Notes under the pieces: model-generated
Databases searched by the model: none
Seen by the model: only the letters and a program-made list of their open reading frames with translations
Told to the model about the DNA's origin: nothing
DNA from: Actinoplanes sichuanensis
Lineage (GTDB): Bacteria > Actinomycetota > Actinomycetes > Mycobacteriales > Micromonosporaceae
Direction: 5' to 3'
NCBI RefSeq assembly: GCF_033097365.1
Contig: NZ_AP028461.1
Location: 2,232,001-2,296,000, forward strand
Length of the DNA: 64,000 nucleotides
Part shown: positions 8,196-16,362 of the stretch, in pieces
How positions within the stretch are numbered: position 1 is the stretch's first letter
Layout: every line of letters begins with the position of its first letter
Position numbers and translations under genes: made by a program

Positions 8196-10808
8196 ATGCG
8201 TGAGCGTGTAGTCGGCAGTGCGATGGTGCGAATACCTGTGGAACACACGACGCCACCCCGGCTCCCGGCCGGGCTGATCTGGCGCGCGCGCCTGGCGGCG
8301 ATGCTCGACGAGGGGGTGCAACGGACCGCGACTCTGGTCTGCGCGGGTCCCGGCTGGGGCAAGACCGCCCTGGTCGGCTCATGGGCGGCGGCACGGTCGA
8401 TGGGCGGGCCGGTCGCCTGGCTCACACTCGACAATCAGCACGACGACGCGTACGCCTTCTGGTCCGACCTCTACCTCGCCCTGCACACCGCCGGCGTCAT
8501 CCCGCGCGACCAGGCCGTTCCCGGCCCCGAGGCGGACGACGCCGAGTACCGGCAGGCGCTGGCCGCCGCACTGGTCCGGCGGACCAAGCCGGTCGTGGTG
8601 GTCCTCGACGACCTGCACCGGGTGACCGACCCGCAGATCCTCGGCGCGCTGACCGGTCTGCTCCGGCTGCGGCAGGCCCGGTTCGTGCTGGTCACCCGCC
8701 GTGAGTCGGACCTGCCCCTGCACCGGCTGCGGGCCGGCGGCGAACTGACCGAGATCCGCCCCGCCGACCTCGGTTTCCGGCTGGAGGAGGCGGCCGAGCT
8801 GCTCGCCCTCACCGGCCGGAGCATGCCGGCCGACCGACTGACCACGATGGTCCGCCGGACCGAGGGCTGGAGCGCCGGGCTGCGGCTGCTGCTGGACACC
8901 CCGGACCCGGCCCGCGCCGACGAGCTGGTCGAGGACTACCTGCTCCGCGAGGTGCTGGGCACCCAGCCCGACGAGGTCCGCCGGTTCCTGTTGCGCACCA
9001 GCATCCCGGACCGGATCTGCGGCGACCTCGCCCTCGCACTCAGCGGCGAGCCGCACGGCCAGTACCTGCTCGAGGACCTCGCCCGGGGCAACCTGTTCGT
9101 CGAGCGCACCGGCACCGGACGCTGGTTCCGCTACCACCCGATGCTGCGCTCCGCGCTGCGCCGCCGGGTGGCCCGCCGCTGGCCCGACTCGCCACCCAGC
9201 CTGCATCGCGACGCCGCCCACTGGTACGACACCGACGGCGCCGCGCTGCCCGCACTCACCCACGCCGCGGCCGCCGGCGATTGGGACCTGGTGGCCGGCA
9301 TCGTGGTACGGCGCGGCCTGCCCCTGTTCACCTCGGCCGACCGGACACAGCTGATCGAGGTGCTCACCCGTGTCCCGGTCGACCGGCTGCCGGAGACCGC
9401 CGAGTTCGCGGTGTGCGCGGTGATCCTCTGCTACGCCCGGGGTGACGCCGCCGCCGTGCCGCGCCGGATCGCCGCCGCCCGGGAACTGCTGGCCGGCCGC
9501 ACCGACCGGGCCGCCGCCGACGCCGCCGCCGCGCTGGCGGTCCTGGAGAACGGCACGGTGATCCGCTGGCACGGCGACATGCCGCACCTGCTCCAGCGGG
9601 CCTCCGACCTGCTCGGCGAGCTGGCCCGGCTGAGCTGGGACCAGGCGCCGTCGCTGCTGCAGTACCGGGCCATGACGCTCAACAACAAGGGTGCGGCTCT
9701 GCTCTGGACCGGCCGGTTCGATCACGCCGACCGGTATCTGTGGGCCGCCGTCACCGCCGCGCGGACCGCCGACGTGCCGTACATCGAGATCAACTCGCTG
9801 GCGCTGCTGGCCCAGCTCGCGTTCATGCGGGGCGCCCTGCGCGAGGCCGCCGATCACGCGGCGGCCGCCGAGGACGCGGCCGGGCGCATCGACGCCCGCG
9901 GTCGGGTCGCGGTCGCTCCGGCCTATCTGGCGCAGGCCCTGATCGAGCAGGAGCGCGGCCGCGAGCCGGAGGCCGAGGACCGACTGCGCAAGGCGCTGCG
10001 CGCGCTCGGCGAGATCCCGGAGACCACCCAGTCGGTGCTGGCCGGGCTGATCCGGGTCCGGCTGATGCTCGACCGTGGTGAGGTGGCCGGTGCCCGTACC
10101 CTCCTCGGTCAGGTCCGGGCCGAAGCGGGCCCGCCGCTGATCGCACCGCAGATCGACCGCCTGCTCGATGTCACCGGAGCGGAGATCCGGCTCGCCGCCG
10201 GTGACCCGGGCGCGGTGGTGATGGCCTACGGCGCCCGGGTCGTGCTGGCCCCCGCCGAGCAGGTCTGTCTGGCCCGGGCCCTGCTCGGCACCGGCAACCT
10301 GCCCGCGGCCGGTGAGCTGCTGGCCAGGGTGCGCGACGGCTCGGACCGGGTGTCGGCGACCGCCGCCTGGATTCTCACCGCGCTCGCCGCCGACGCGCAG
10401 GGCCGCAGTTCGGTGGCGAGTGAGGCGCTGGCCCGGGCGCTGGCGTCGGCCGAGCCCGACCTGATCCGGCGGCCGTTCCGCACCTTCGACACCAACCGGG
10501 TGATGATCCTGGCCGAACGGCAGCAGTGGCTCACCGAGCTGCGCCGACCGGCCGGCGACGGGGTGCTCGGCGAGATCACCGGCGAGATCCCGATCATCTC
10601 GCCCACGCCGTCGGCCGGGCCGCTCAGTGAACGTGAGATCGACGTCCTGCAGTACCTGCCGACCGTGCTGACCGCCGCCGAGATCGCCGAGAACCTGGGC
10701 ATCTCGGTCAACACGGTGAAGGCGCACATGCGGTCGATCTACCGCAAGCTGGGTGCCGCCCGCCGTCGGGAGGCGGTCGTCACCGCCCGCCAGTCCGGCC
10801 TGATCTGA
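8196..10808 (+). CDS. MalT-like LAL-type transcriptional regulator 2 (STAND ATPase, LuxR HTH)
   Basis: A second LAL regulator of about 870 residues. Walker A is GPGWGKT near the N-terminus, Walker B-like VVVVLDDLHR follows, and a long repeat-rich middle leads to a C-terminal LuxR HTH (LSEREIDVLQYLP, then ISVNTVKAHMRSIYRKLG). The start is uncertain: GTG 8193, ATG 8196 and ATG 8223 are all in frame. ATG 8196 is chosen because it follows a GGGGG stretch and keeps the segment that leads into the ATPase domain. It resembles LAL regulator 1 in layout but not closely in sequence, so the two are related paralogues, not a recent duplication. It directly precedes the first run of GGRTGA palindromes and is the other candidate regulator for them. 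Confidence 0.85.
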   Translation: MRERVVGSAMVRIPVEHTTPPRLPAGLIWRARLAAMLDEGVQRTATLVCAGPGWGKTALVGSWAAARSMGGPVAWLTLDNQHDDAYAFWSDLYLALHTAGVIPRDQAVPGPEADDAEYRQALAAALVRRTKPVVVVLDDLHRVTDPQILGALTGLLRLRQARFVLVTRRESDLPLHRLRAGGELTEIRPADLGFRLEEAAELLALTGRSMPADRLTTMVRRTEGWSAGLRLLLDTPDPARADELVEDYLLREVLGTQPDEVRRFLLRTSIPDRICGDLALALSGEPHGQYLLEDLARGNLFVERTGTGRWFRYHPMLRSALRRRVARRWPDSPPSLHRDAAHWYDTDGAALPALTHAAAAGDWDLVAGIVVRRGLPLFTSADRTQLIEVLTRVPVDRLPETAEFAVCAVILCYARGDAAAVPRRIAAARELLAGRTDRAAADAAAALAVLENGTVIRWHGDMPHLLQRASDLLGELARLSWDQAPSLLQYRAMTLNNKGAALLWTGRFDHADRYLWAAVTAARTADVPYIEINSLALLAQLAFMRGALREAADHAAAAEDAAGRIDARGRVAVAPAYLAQALIEQERGREPEAEDRLRKALRALGEIPETTQSVLAGLIRVRLMLDRGEVAGARTLLGQVRAEAGPPLIAPQIDRLLDVTGAEIRLAAGDPGAVVMAYGARVVLAPAEQVCLARALLGTGNLPAAGELLARVRDGSDRVSATAAWILTALAADAQGRSSVASEALARALASAEPDLIRRPFRTFDTNRVMILAERQQWLTELRRPAGDGVLGEITGEIPIISPTPSAGPLSEREIDVLQYLPTVLTAAEIAENLGISVNTVKAHMRSIYRKLGAARRREAVVTARQSGLI

Positions 10809-10812
10809 CCGC

Positions 10813-10829
10813 TCACCCACTCCGGGTGA
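10813..10829. promoter_or_regulatory. Palindromic GGRTGA-box site before the first DUF308 gene
   Basis: Perfect TCACCC-ACTCC-GGGTGA palindrome that begins 5 nt after the LAL regulator 2 coding region. It ends exactly 35 nt before ATG 10865, which has no Shine-Dalgarno. The right arm also pairs with a downstream GGGGGTCACCC, so the region could double as a weak hairpin terminator for the regulator gene. Confidence 0.65.
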
Positions 10830-10864
10830 TCCCCGCAGGCCCGGGGGTCACCCAGCCTGGCCGT

Positions 10865-11458
10865 ATGACCGACACCGATCCGTGGCCGGGCACGGCCACC
10901 GAACTCCGTACGCAGCCGTTCCCCTGGTGGACGCTGCTGGTCACCGGCGCGTTCGCGGTGGCCCTGGGACTCGCCGTCCTGATCTGGCCGGACCTCTCGC
11001 TCAAACTGATGGCCATCTTCACCGGCATCTGGCTGGTGCTCGGCGGCCTGGCCCGGATCATCGCGGCGTTCCTGCCGACCGGCCGCAGCGTCGCGGGCCA
11101 CGTGTTCACCGGCGTGGTGGGCATCCTCCTGCTGGTCGCCGGCCTGGCCTGTCTGCGCGAGCTGGTCACCGGCCTGCTGGTGCTGGCGATCATCTACGGC
11201 ACCACCTGGATCCTCACCGGCCTCGCCCTCCTGCTGGCCGGCGTGGTCCAGCACGGCGCGCTAAAGGTCGGGCTGGTGGTCGTGGGAGTGCTCACGATCC
11301 TGCTCGGGGTCGCCTTCGTCGTGCTGCCCGACCTGTCGCTGGCCACCCTGGTCGTGCTCACCGGTGTCGGCAGCCTGCTCGTCGGCATCTGCGAGTTGAT
11401 CCTGGCGTTCCTGATCCGGCACGTGCAGCACACCGGCGACGATAGCGGTCAGCAGTAG
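10865..11458 (+). CDS. DUF308/HdeD family membrane protein, copy 1
   Basis: A 197-residue protein with six predicted membrane helices in two repeated halves, as in the HdeD/DUF308 family. Each half contains the family pattern of a helix, (V/I)W/LPDLSL, then a Gly-rich helix. E. coli HdeD is linked to acid stress, but no mechanism is known for the actinobacterial members. The start at ATG 10865 is supported by the 35-nt spacing to the upstream palindrome; there is no Shine-Dalgarno, so a leaderless message is likely. Its last 198 nt overlap the 3' end of the convergent YihY gene on the other strand. Confidence 0.8.
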   Translation: MTDTDPWPGTATELRTQPFPWWTLLVTGAFAVALGLAVLIWPDLSLKLMAIFTGIWLVLGGLARIIAAFLPTGRSVAGHVFTGVVGILLLVAGLACLRELVTGLLVLAIIYGTTWILTGLALLLAGVVQHGALKVGLVVVGVLTILLGVAFVVLPDLSLATLVVLTGVGSLLVGICELILAFLIRHVQHTGDDSGQQ

Positions 11459-12196
11459 ACAGAACGACAGCACGTACAGCCAGCCGATGTAGGTGAAGGC
11501 CAGCCCGATCGTCCCGTACCGGTCGGCGCTGGACTGCAGGGCCCGCGGCAGGTAGATCGCGCCGCCGGCCCGCACCCCGACCATGACCGCGGCGAACAGC
11601 CCGCCGGTCAGCAGCAGCCTCGACCACGGCACCACCGGGCCGAGCAGGATCCGCGGCAGGGCGACGGCCAGGGCCAGATCGGCCAGCGCGGTCACCACCA
11701 CCTGCCCGGCCCGGGGCGACGGCAGCATGCCGGTCAGCGAGCTCAGCATTCGGATCACGATCAGGAAGCCGACCAGCATCAGCACCGAGCCGATCTGCCA
11801 GCCGGTCGACGCCGCACCGGCCCGGCGGCCCGGGACCTGCCACACCGTCCGGTACGCCCGGACCAGCGCCCGCGCCAGCCCGGTCGCCGACAGGATCACG
11901 ATCAGCCCGCCGACCACTCCGAACGCGTTGCTGCGGCTGCCGTCGAGCGCGTCGTCGAGCAGCCGGGCGCTGGTGTCGGGCAGGCGTACCAGGTCGCCCA
12001 GATGCTGCCGGGAACCGCCGCCGGCCAGCGCGCTGAGCATGATCAGCAGCGGGAAGATCGAGGTGAACGCCTGCGCCGCCAGGGTCATCGACCTGTCGAA
12101 GATCTGCACCCGCAGGAGCTCGTCGATCATCGTGACCACCGGCGTACGCAGCCGCTGCGGGACGAACGCCAGCACTTTCCCGGTCAGCGAGGTCAT
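11261..12196 (-). CDS. YihY/BrkB-like membrane protein, copy 1
   Basis: A 311-residue YihY-type (formerly RNase BN-like) inner-membrane protein. It has about six hydrophobic segments, including FTSIFPLLIMLSALAGG near the N-terminus and YGTIGLAFTYIGWLYVLSFC near the C-terminus. The start is ATG 12196, which lies exactly 35 nt from the shared palindrome at 12232-12248 and has no Shine-Dalgarno. The last 50 or so residues are hydrophilic, rich in Asp/Gln/His, and encoded antisense to the DUF308 gene, because the first stop is at 11261. The tail may be a by-product of that overlap. The function of the family is unsettled. Confidence 0.75.
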   Translation of the reverse strand: MTSLTGKVLAFVPQRLRTPVVTMIDELLRVQIFDRSMTLAAQAFTSIFPLLIMLSALAGGGSRQHLGDLVRLPDTSARLLDDALDGSRSNAFGVVGGLIVILSATGLARALVRAYRTVWQVPGRRAGAASTGWQIGSVLMLVGFLIVIRMLSSLTGMLPSPRAGQVVVTALADLALAVALPRILLGPVVPWSRLLLTGGLFAAVMVGVRAGGAIYLPRALQSSADRYGTIGLAFTYIGWLYVLSFCLLLTAIVAGVLHVPDQERQDQLADADEQAADTGEHDQGGQRQVGQHDEGDPEQDREHSHDHQPDL

Positions 12197-12231
12197 GGCG
12201 TCATGGTCCGGGGACCGGCCGTGACCGGGCA

Positions 12232-12248
12232 TCATCCGGCGGGGATGG
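12232..12248. promoter_or_regulatory. Shared divergent GGRTGA-box palindrome, 35 nt from both start codons
   Basis: TCATCC-GGCGG-GGATGG, one mismatch from the palindrome. It lies 35 nt from ATG 12196 (leftward YihY) and 35 nt from ATG 12284 (rightward phosphodiesterase). Neither start has a Shine-Dalgarno. The symmetry argues that one site serves two leaderless divergent promoters. Confidence 0.65.
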
Positions 12249-12283
12249 CGTCCGGGCGACGAACCGGCCGGACACTGTCGCGC

Positions 12284-14122
12284 ATGGTGCGCGCACTGGT
12301 GACCGTGATCGTCGGCGCGATGGTGACGGGTGTCGTCATCGGGCTGCTGCCCGGGATCTCCGCCGACGACGGCTGGGCGGTGCTGACCGTCGCGATCGTC
12401 CTGGGTGTGCTCGGCGCGGTGCTGCGGCCGCTGCTGGTGACCCTGCTGACCAGGATCGGCTGGGCCGGGGTGGTGGCCGGCTGGATCGTCGTGCAGGGCC
12501 TGCTGGTGTGGATCGCGCTGCAGGTCACCCCGGGGATCCAGGTGGACGGGTTCTGGTCGGCGTTCTGGGCGTCCTGGCTCGGCGCGATCCTGATGAGCAT
12601 CGGGCTGTGGGTGGTCACCGCCGGGCAGCACGGCGTCGCGACCAGGCATCTGCTGCGCGCCAACCGTCGCTACCGGCGCAGCGTCGCGCCGACCGACGTG
12701 CCGGGCGTCATCATGATCCAGATCGACGGACTGTCCGCACCGCTGACCAGATGGGCTATCGAGACGGGCAACCTGCCGACCATCGGCCGGTGGCTGCGCA
12801 CCGGCAGCCACACCCTCACCGAATGGCACGCCCGGATGCCCGCGACGACACCGGCCAGCCAGGCCGGGCTGCTGCACGGCGCGAGCGATCGGGTTCCGGC
12901 CTTCCGGTGGTACGAGAAGACGCCCGGCCGCCTCGTCGTGACCAACCGTCCCGAGGACGCCGCCCTGGTCGAGTCCCGCCTGTCGAACGGCCGTGGCCTG
13001 CTCGCCGACGGCGGGGTGAGCGTGAGCAACGTGTTCTCCGGCGACGCGCCGACCTCGCTGCTGACGATGAGCACCGTGCGCGGGCGGCGACCCGGCCCGG
13101 CCCGCTACCTGAGCGCCTACCTGCTCGACCCGTTCGGTCTGACCCGCTCCCTGGTGCTGGCCGCCGGCGAGATCGTCAAGGAGTTGCACCAGGCCCGTCG
13201 GCAGCGGCTGCGCGGAGTCGAGCCGAGAATGCACCGGGACTGGCGGTACGTGCTGCTGCGCGGCGCCACCAACGTGCTGCTGCGTAACCTCAACCTGACG
13301 GTGATCGCCGAGCAGATGATGCGGGGTGCGCCCGCGGTCTTCTGCGACCTGGTCGACTACGACGAGATCGCCCACCACGCGGGCCCGGCCCGGCCGGAGG
13401 CGCTGGCCTCGCTCGACGGCATCGACGGGGTGCTGGCCATCCTGGAGGAGGTGGCGGCCGCCGCGCCACGGCCGTACCGGTTCGTGATCCTCTCCGACCA
13501 CGGGCAGAGCCAGGGCGCCACGTTCCGGCAGCGCTACGGCCTGACCCTGGAGGACCTGATCCGGGGTCAGGGCACCGACGACGTCGTCGTCGCGGCCGGT
13601 GGCAACCTGGCTCTCGTGTACTTCACCCGGCTGCCCTGCCGGGTCACTCGGGAACAGATCGACAAGCGGTATCCGGAGCTGCTGCCCACCCTCACCGGGC
13701 ACGCCGGGATCGGCTGGGTGATGGTCCGGTCGGAGGCCGACGGCGCGGTGGTCCTCGGCCCGGACGGGCAGCGGCGGTTGCGCGACGACCACGTCGACGG
13801 GACCGATCCGCTGGCCGGGTTCGGCCCGCACGCCGCCGACGACCTGCGCCGCCACGACACCCTCGACCACACCGGCGATCTGGTCATCAACAGCCTGTTC
13901 GATCCGGTCACCGGCGAGGTCGCCGCGTTCGAGGAGCTGATCGGCTGCCACGGCGGCCTCGGCGGCGCCCAGGAACAGCCGGTCCTCGTCCACCCCCGGG
14001 AGTGGCGGGTGACCGATCCACTGATCGGTTCAGACGCCGTTCACCTGGTGTTGTGCGGCTGGCTGGAGCAGGTCGGGTGCCGCTCATCCGCCGGGGGTGA
14101 GCCCCCGCGGGCCCCACGATGA
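12284..14122 (+). CDS. Holin-like membrane domain fused to an alkaline-phosphatase-superfamily phosphodiesterase
   Basis: The 612-residue protein has an N-terminal four-helix domain (about residues 1-130) of the mycobacterial-type phage holin family (DUF1469-like). A cytoplasmic type I phosphodiesterase/nucleotide pyrophosphatase-like domain follows. It opens with IMIQIDGLSAPLTRWAI and continues with a Thr-containing MPATTPASQAG, FCDLVDYDEIAHHAGP and VILSDHGQSQG. These Asp and His residues are the metal ligands expected for the alkaline phosphatase superfamily, with Thr as the likely nucleophile. ATG 12284 is preferred to ATG 12245 because of the 35-nt spacing to the palindrome; the longer form would begin inside that site. 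The substrate is unknown; a lipid or nucleotide diester is plausible given the membrane anchor. Confidence 0.78.
   Translation: MVRALVTVIVGAMVTGVVIGLLPGISADDGWAVLTVAIVLGVLGAVLRPLLVTLLTRIGWAGVVAGWIVVQGLLVWIALQVTPGIQVDGFWSAFWASWLGAILMSIGLWVVTAGQHGVATRHLLRANRRYRRSVAPTDVPGVIMIQIDGLSAPLTRWAIETGNLPTIGRWLRTGSHTLTEWHARMPATTPASQAGLLHGASDRVPAFRWYEKTPGRLVVTNRPEDAALVESRLSNGRGLLADGGVSVSNVFSGDAPTSLLTMSTVRGRRPGPARYLSAYLLDPFGLTRSLVLAAGEIVKELHQARRQRLRGVEPRMHRDWRYVLLRGATNVLLRNLNLTVIAEQMMRGAPAVFCDLVDYDEIAHHAGPARPEALASLDGIDGVLAILEEVAAAAPRPYRFVILSDHGQSQGATFRQRYGLTLEDLIRGQGTDDVVVAAGGNLALVYFTRLPCRVTREQIDKRYPELLPTLTGHAGIGWVMVRSEADGAVVLGPDGQRRLRDDHVDGTDPLAGFGPHAADDLRRHDTLDHTGDLVINSLFDPVTGEVAAFEELIGCHGGLGGAQEQPVLVHPREWRVTDPLIGSDAVHLVLCGWLEQVGCRSSAGGEPPRAPR
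14084..14100. promoter_or_regulatory. Palindromic GGRTGA-box site before the glutamine amidotransferase gene
   Basis: Perfect TCATCC-GCCGG-GGGTGA, embedded in the last codons of the phosphodiesterase gene. It ends exactly 35 nt before ATG 14136, whose position is fixed by the catalytic Cys2. It is therefore the firmest anchor for the spacing rule. Confidence 0.68.
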
Positions 14123-14135
14123 CCACCATGACGCC

Positions 14136-14969
14136 ATGTGTCGCTGGATTGCCTACTCGGGGTCGCCGATCCGGCTCGAAGAGCTGCTCTACCGGCCCCG
14201 CTACTCGCTGATCGACCAGAGTCTGCACTCCCGGCTCGGGGTGGAGACCACCAACGGCGACGGCTTCGGCGTCGGCTGGTACACCGCCGGCGGCGGGGAG
14301 CCCGCCCTCTACCGTGGGACCGGTCCGGCCTGGAACGACGCCAACCTGCGCGAGATCGCCCGGTCCACGCTGTCGCCGTTGTTCCTGGCCCACATCCGGG
14401 CCAGCACCGGGACCGCGGTGCAACAGACCAACTGCCATCCCTTCCGGTACGCCGACTGGCTCTGGGTCCACAACGGGTCGATCCGCGAGTTCCACAGACT
14501 CAAACGGGACCTGGTGCTGGCCGTCGATCCGGATCTGTACCCGTTCATGGCCGGGTCCACCGACTCCGAGGTGATGTTCCACCTCGCCCTCACCTACGGG
14601 CTGCGCGACCGGCCGGTGGAAGCCGTGGAACGGATGGCCGGCCTGGTCGAGTCGGTCGGGCGCGCGTACGGCGTACCCGATCCGCTGCAGATGACCGTGG
14701 CCACCACCGACGGTGACCGGACCTGGTGCTTCCGCTATTCGAGCGAGGGGCGCAGCCGCTCGCTGTTCTACAGCACCGACATCTCCGCGCTGCGGCACCT
14801 CCATCCGGAGCAGGCCCATCTGCGCGGGCTGTCGGAGGAGACCCGGCTGATCGTCTCCGAGCCGCTCGGTGAGCTCGAGGGCGCATGGCAGCCGGTGCCG
14901 GAGTCCAGTTACGGCGTGATCCAGAAGGGCGACGACGAGCTCGGCCGGTTCGAGCCCGCGATGTCCTGA
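14136..14969 (+). CDS. Class II glutamine amidotransferase (Ntn-type)
   Basis: A 277-residue class II glutamine amidotransferase domain protein. It begins MCRWIAYSG, so after Met removal Cys2 becomes the N-terminal nucleophile that frees ammonia from glutamine. Other family signatures are NGDGFGVGWY, FLAHIRAST, NCHPF and WVHNGSI. It consists of the amidotransferase domain alone, like the EgtC/GlxB/YafJ type, with no synthetase domain attached. The acceptor partner is unknown. The start is fixed by Cys2 and has no Shine-Dalgarno. It lies just upstream of the arginine deiminase operon but has its own palindrome site, and a second one follows before the operon, so the two appear to be separate units. 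Confidence 0.88.
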   Translation: MCRWIAYSGSPIRLEELLYRPRYSLIDQSLHSRLGVETTNGDGFGVGWYTAGGGEPALYRGTGPAWNDANLREIARSTLSPLFLAHIRASTGTAVQQTNCHPFRYADWLWVHNGSIREFHRLKRDLVLAVDPDLYPFMAGSTDSEVMFHLALTYGLRDRPVEAVERMAGLVESVGRAYGVPDPLQMTVATTDGDRTWCFRYSSEGRSRSLFYSTDISALRHLHPEQAHLRGLSEETRLIVSEPLGELEGAWQPVPESSYGVIQKGDDELGRFEPAMS

Positions 14970-14977
14970 TCCCCCTT

Positions 14978-14994
14978 TCATCCCGCCCGAGTGA
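14978..14994. promoter_or_regulatory. Palindromic box site before the arginine deiminase operon
   Basis: TCATCC-CGCCC-GAGTGA with one deviation in the right arm, ending 36 nt before ATG 15031. The site and its flank closely resemble the one at 30726-30742, which reads TCATCC-CGCGC-GAGTGA and is also followed by AT-CCGG-type sequence. Here the start codon does have a GGAGAGG about 9 nt upstream. Confidence 0.6.
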
Positions 14995-15030
14995 TTCGGA
15001 CCGGAACCCGTTTCGGAGAGGCTGCGGCCC

Positions 15031-16362
15031 ATGACCGACCTGGACAAGGCGACCGAGACCCGCTCTCTCGGCCTGCCGCAGGCCACCGCGCTGATCCTGG
15101 GCACCATCATCGGTGTCGGGATCTTCAATCTGCCCTACTCGCTGGCGTCGATCGGTCCGATCAGCATCGTCGCGATGGTGCTCACCACGGTCGGCGCGCT
15201 CGCCCTCGCGGTGATGTTCGCGTCGCTGTCGAAGCGCATGCCGGCTGACGGCGGCCCGTACGCCTACGCCCGGGCCGCGTTCGGCGACGGGATCGGCTTC
15301 GCCAACGCCTGGTCCTACTGGATCACCGCGTGGGCCGGTAACGCGGCGATCGTGACCGGCTGGGTCTACTACGTCGAACACTTCGTCAATCAGGACGGCG
15401 TCAAGATCTGGTCGATCGTGATCGCCCTGTTCGGCATCTGGCTGCCCGCGCTGATCAACCTGACCGGCGTCAAGAACATGGGCATCGTCCAGTTCTGGAC
15501 CACCATCGTGAAGTTCATCCCGTTGGTGATCATGTCGACGGTCGGGTTGTTCTTCATCAGCACCGCCAACTACAGCCCGGCCAACGTCAGCGGCGAGACC
15601 GATCTCAAGGCGATCGGCAGCGCGATGGCCATCTGCCTGTTCAGCTACCTCGGCGTGGAATGCGCCGCGGTGGCCGCGGCCAAGGTGCGCGACCCGAGTA
15701 GGAACGTGCCGCGGGCCACCGTGATCGGCACGCTCGGCGCCGCGGTCGTCTACCTGCTGTCGATGGTCGCCATCTTCGGGATCGTGCCGACGTCGGTGCT
15801 GGCCGAGGACGCCAACAAGGCCTCCTACTCGGTGGCCGCCAACATGATGGCCGGTGGCTCCTGGGCCGGTGACCTGGTGGCGATCGCGGTGATCGTCTCC
15901 GGGTTCGGCGCGCTCAACGGCTGGACCATGATCTGCGCCGAGATGCCGCTCGCCGCGGCCAAGGACGGCCTGTTCCCGGCCATGTTCGGCCGGCTCTCGA
16001 AACGGGGTGTCCCGGCCGCCGGCATCATCACCTCCAGCGTCTTCGCCACCGTGGCCATGATCATCAGCTACGCCGGGACCAGCGGCGCGACGGTCTTCAA
16101 CACGCTGGTGCTGATGAGCGGCATCACGGCCGCCGTCCCGTACGCCTTCTCCGCCCTCGCCAAGATCAAATGGCGGCGCGAGGGCGGCGTCGGCGACCTG
16201 CTCATCGCGGTGATCGCGCTGATCTTCTCGATTCTCTTCATCTGGTACTCGCGCAACTCCGGCGACGACTGGTTCGTCGTCTGGGGTCCGTTCCTGATGG
16301 CCGGCGCCGCAGGCCTGATCGGCATTCCCGTCTACGCGTCCATGCGCAAGAGGAGAGTTTGA
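15031..16362 (+). CDS. APC-family amino acid permease, probable arginine/ornithine exchanger
   Basis: A 443-residue inner-membrane APC-superfamily transporter with about 12 helices. The first helix carries [20 protein letters not shown] with the GxG-type substrate-backbone motif. [19 protein letters not shown] follows, typical of basic amino acid/polyamine antiporters. It is the first gene of a four-gene set and overlaps arcA by 1 nt. By position it should import arginine and export ornithine, the role of ArcD in arginine deiminase pathways. Exchange stoichiometry and exact substrate are inferred. Confidence 0.85.
   Translation: MTDLDKATETRSLGLPQATALILGTIIGVGIFNLPYSLASIGPISIVAMVLTTVGALALAVMFASLSKRMPADGGPYAYARAAFGDGIGFANAWSYWITAWAGNAAIVTGWVYYVEHFVNQDGVKIWSIVIALFGIWLPALINLTGVKNMGIVQFWTTIVKFIPLVIMSTVGLFFISTANYSPANVSGETDLKAIGSAMAICLFSYLGVECAAVAAAKVRDPSRNVPRATVIGTLGAAVVYLLSMVAIFGIVPTSVLAEDANKASYSVAANMMAGGSWAGDLVAIAVIVSGFGALNGWTMICAEMPLAAAKDGLFPAMFGRLSKRGVPAAGIITSSVFATVAMIISYAGTSGATVFNTLVLMSGITAAVPYAFSALAKIKWRREGGVGDLLIAVIALIFSILFIWYSRNSGDDWFVVWGPFLMAGAAGLIGIPVYASMRKRRV

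Noticed and set aside
8379..10820. 813-codon open frame on the minus strand opposite LAL regulator 2
   Set aside because: Same cause as above; no recognisable domain, no ribosome site and low-complexity composition.
12197..13993. Upstream 600 codons of the long minus-strand frame that ends in the YihY gene
   Set aside because: This part is antisense to the phosphodiesterase; the YihY domain begins near 12196, which also fits the 35-nt palindrome spacing.
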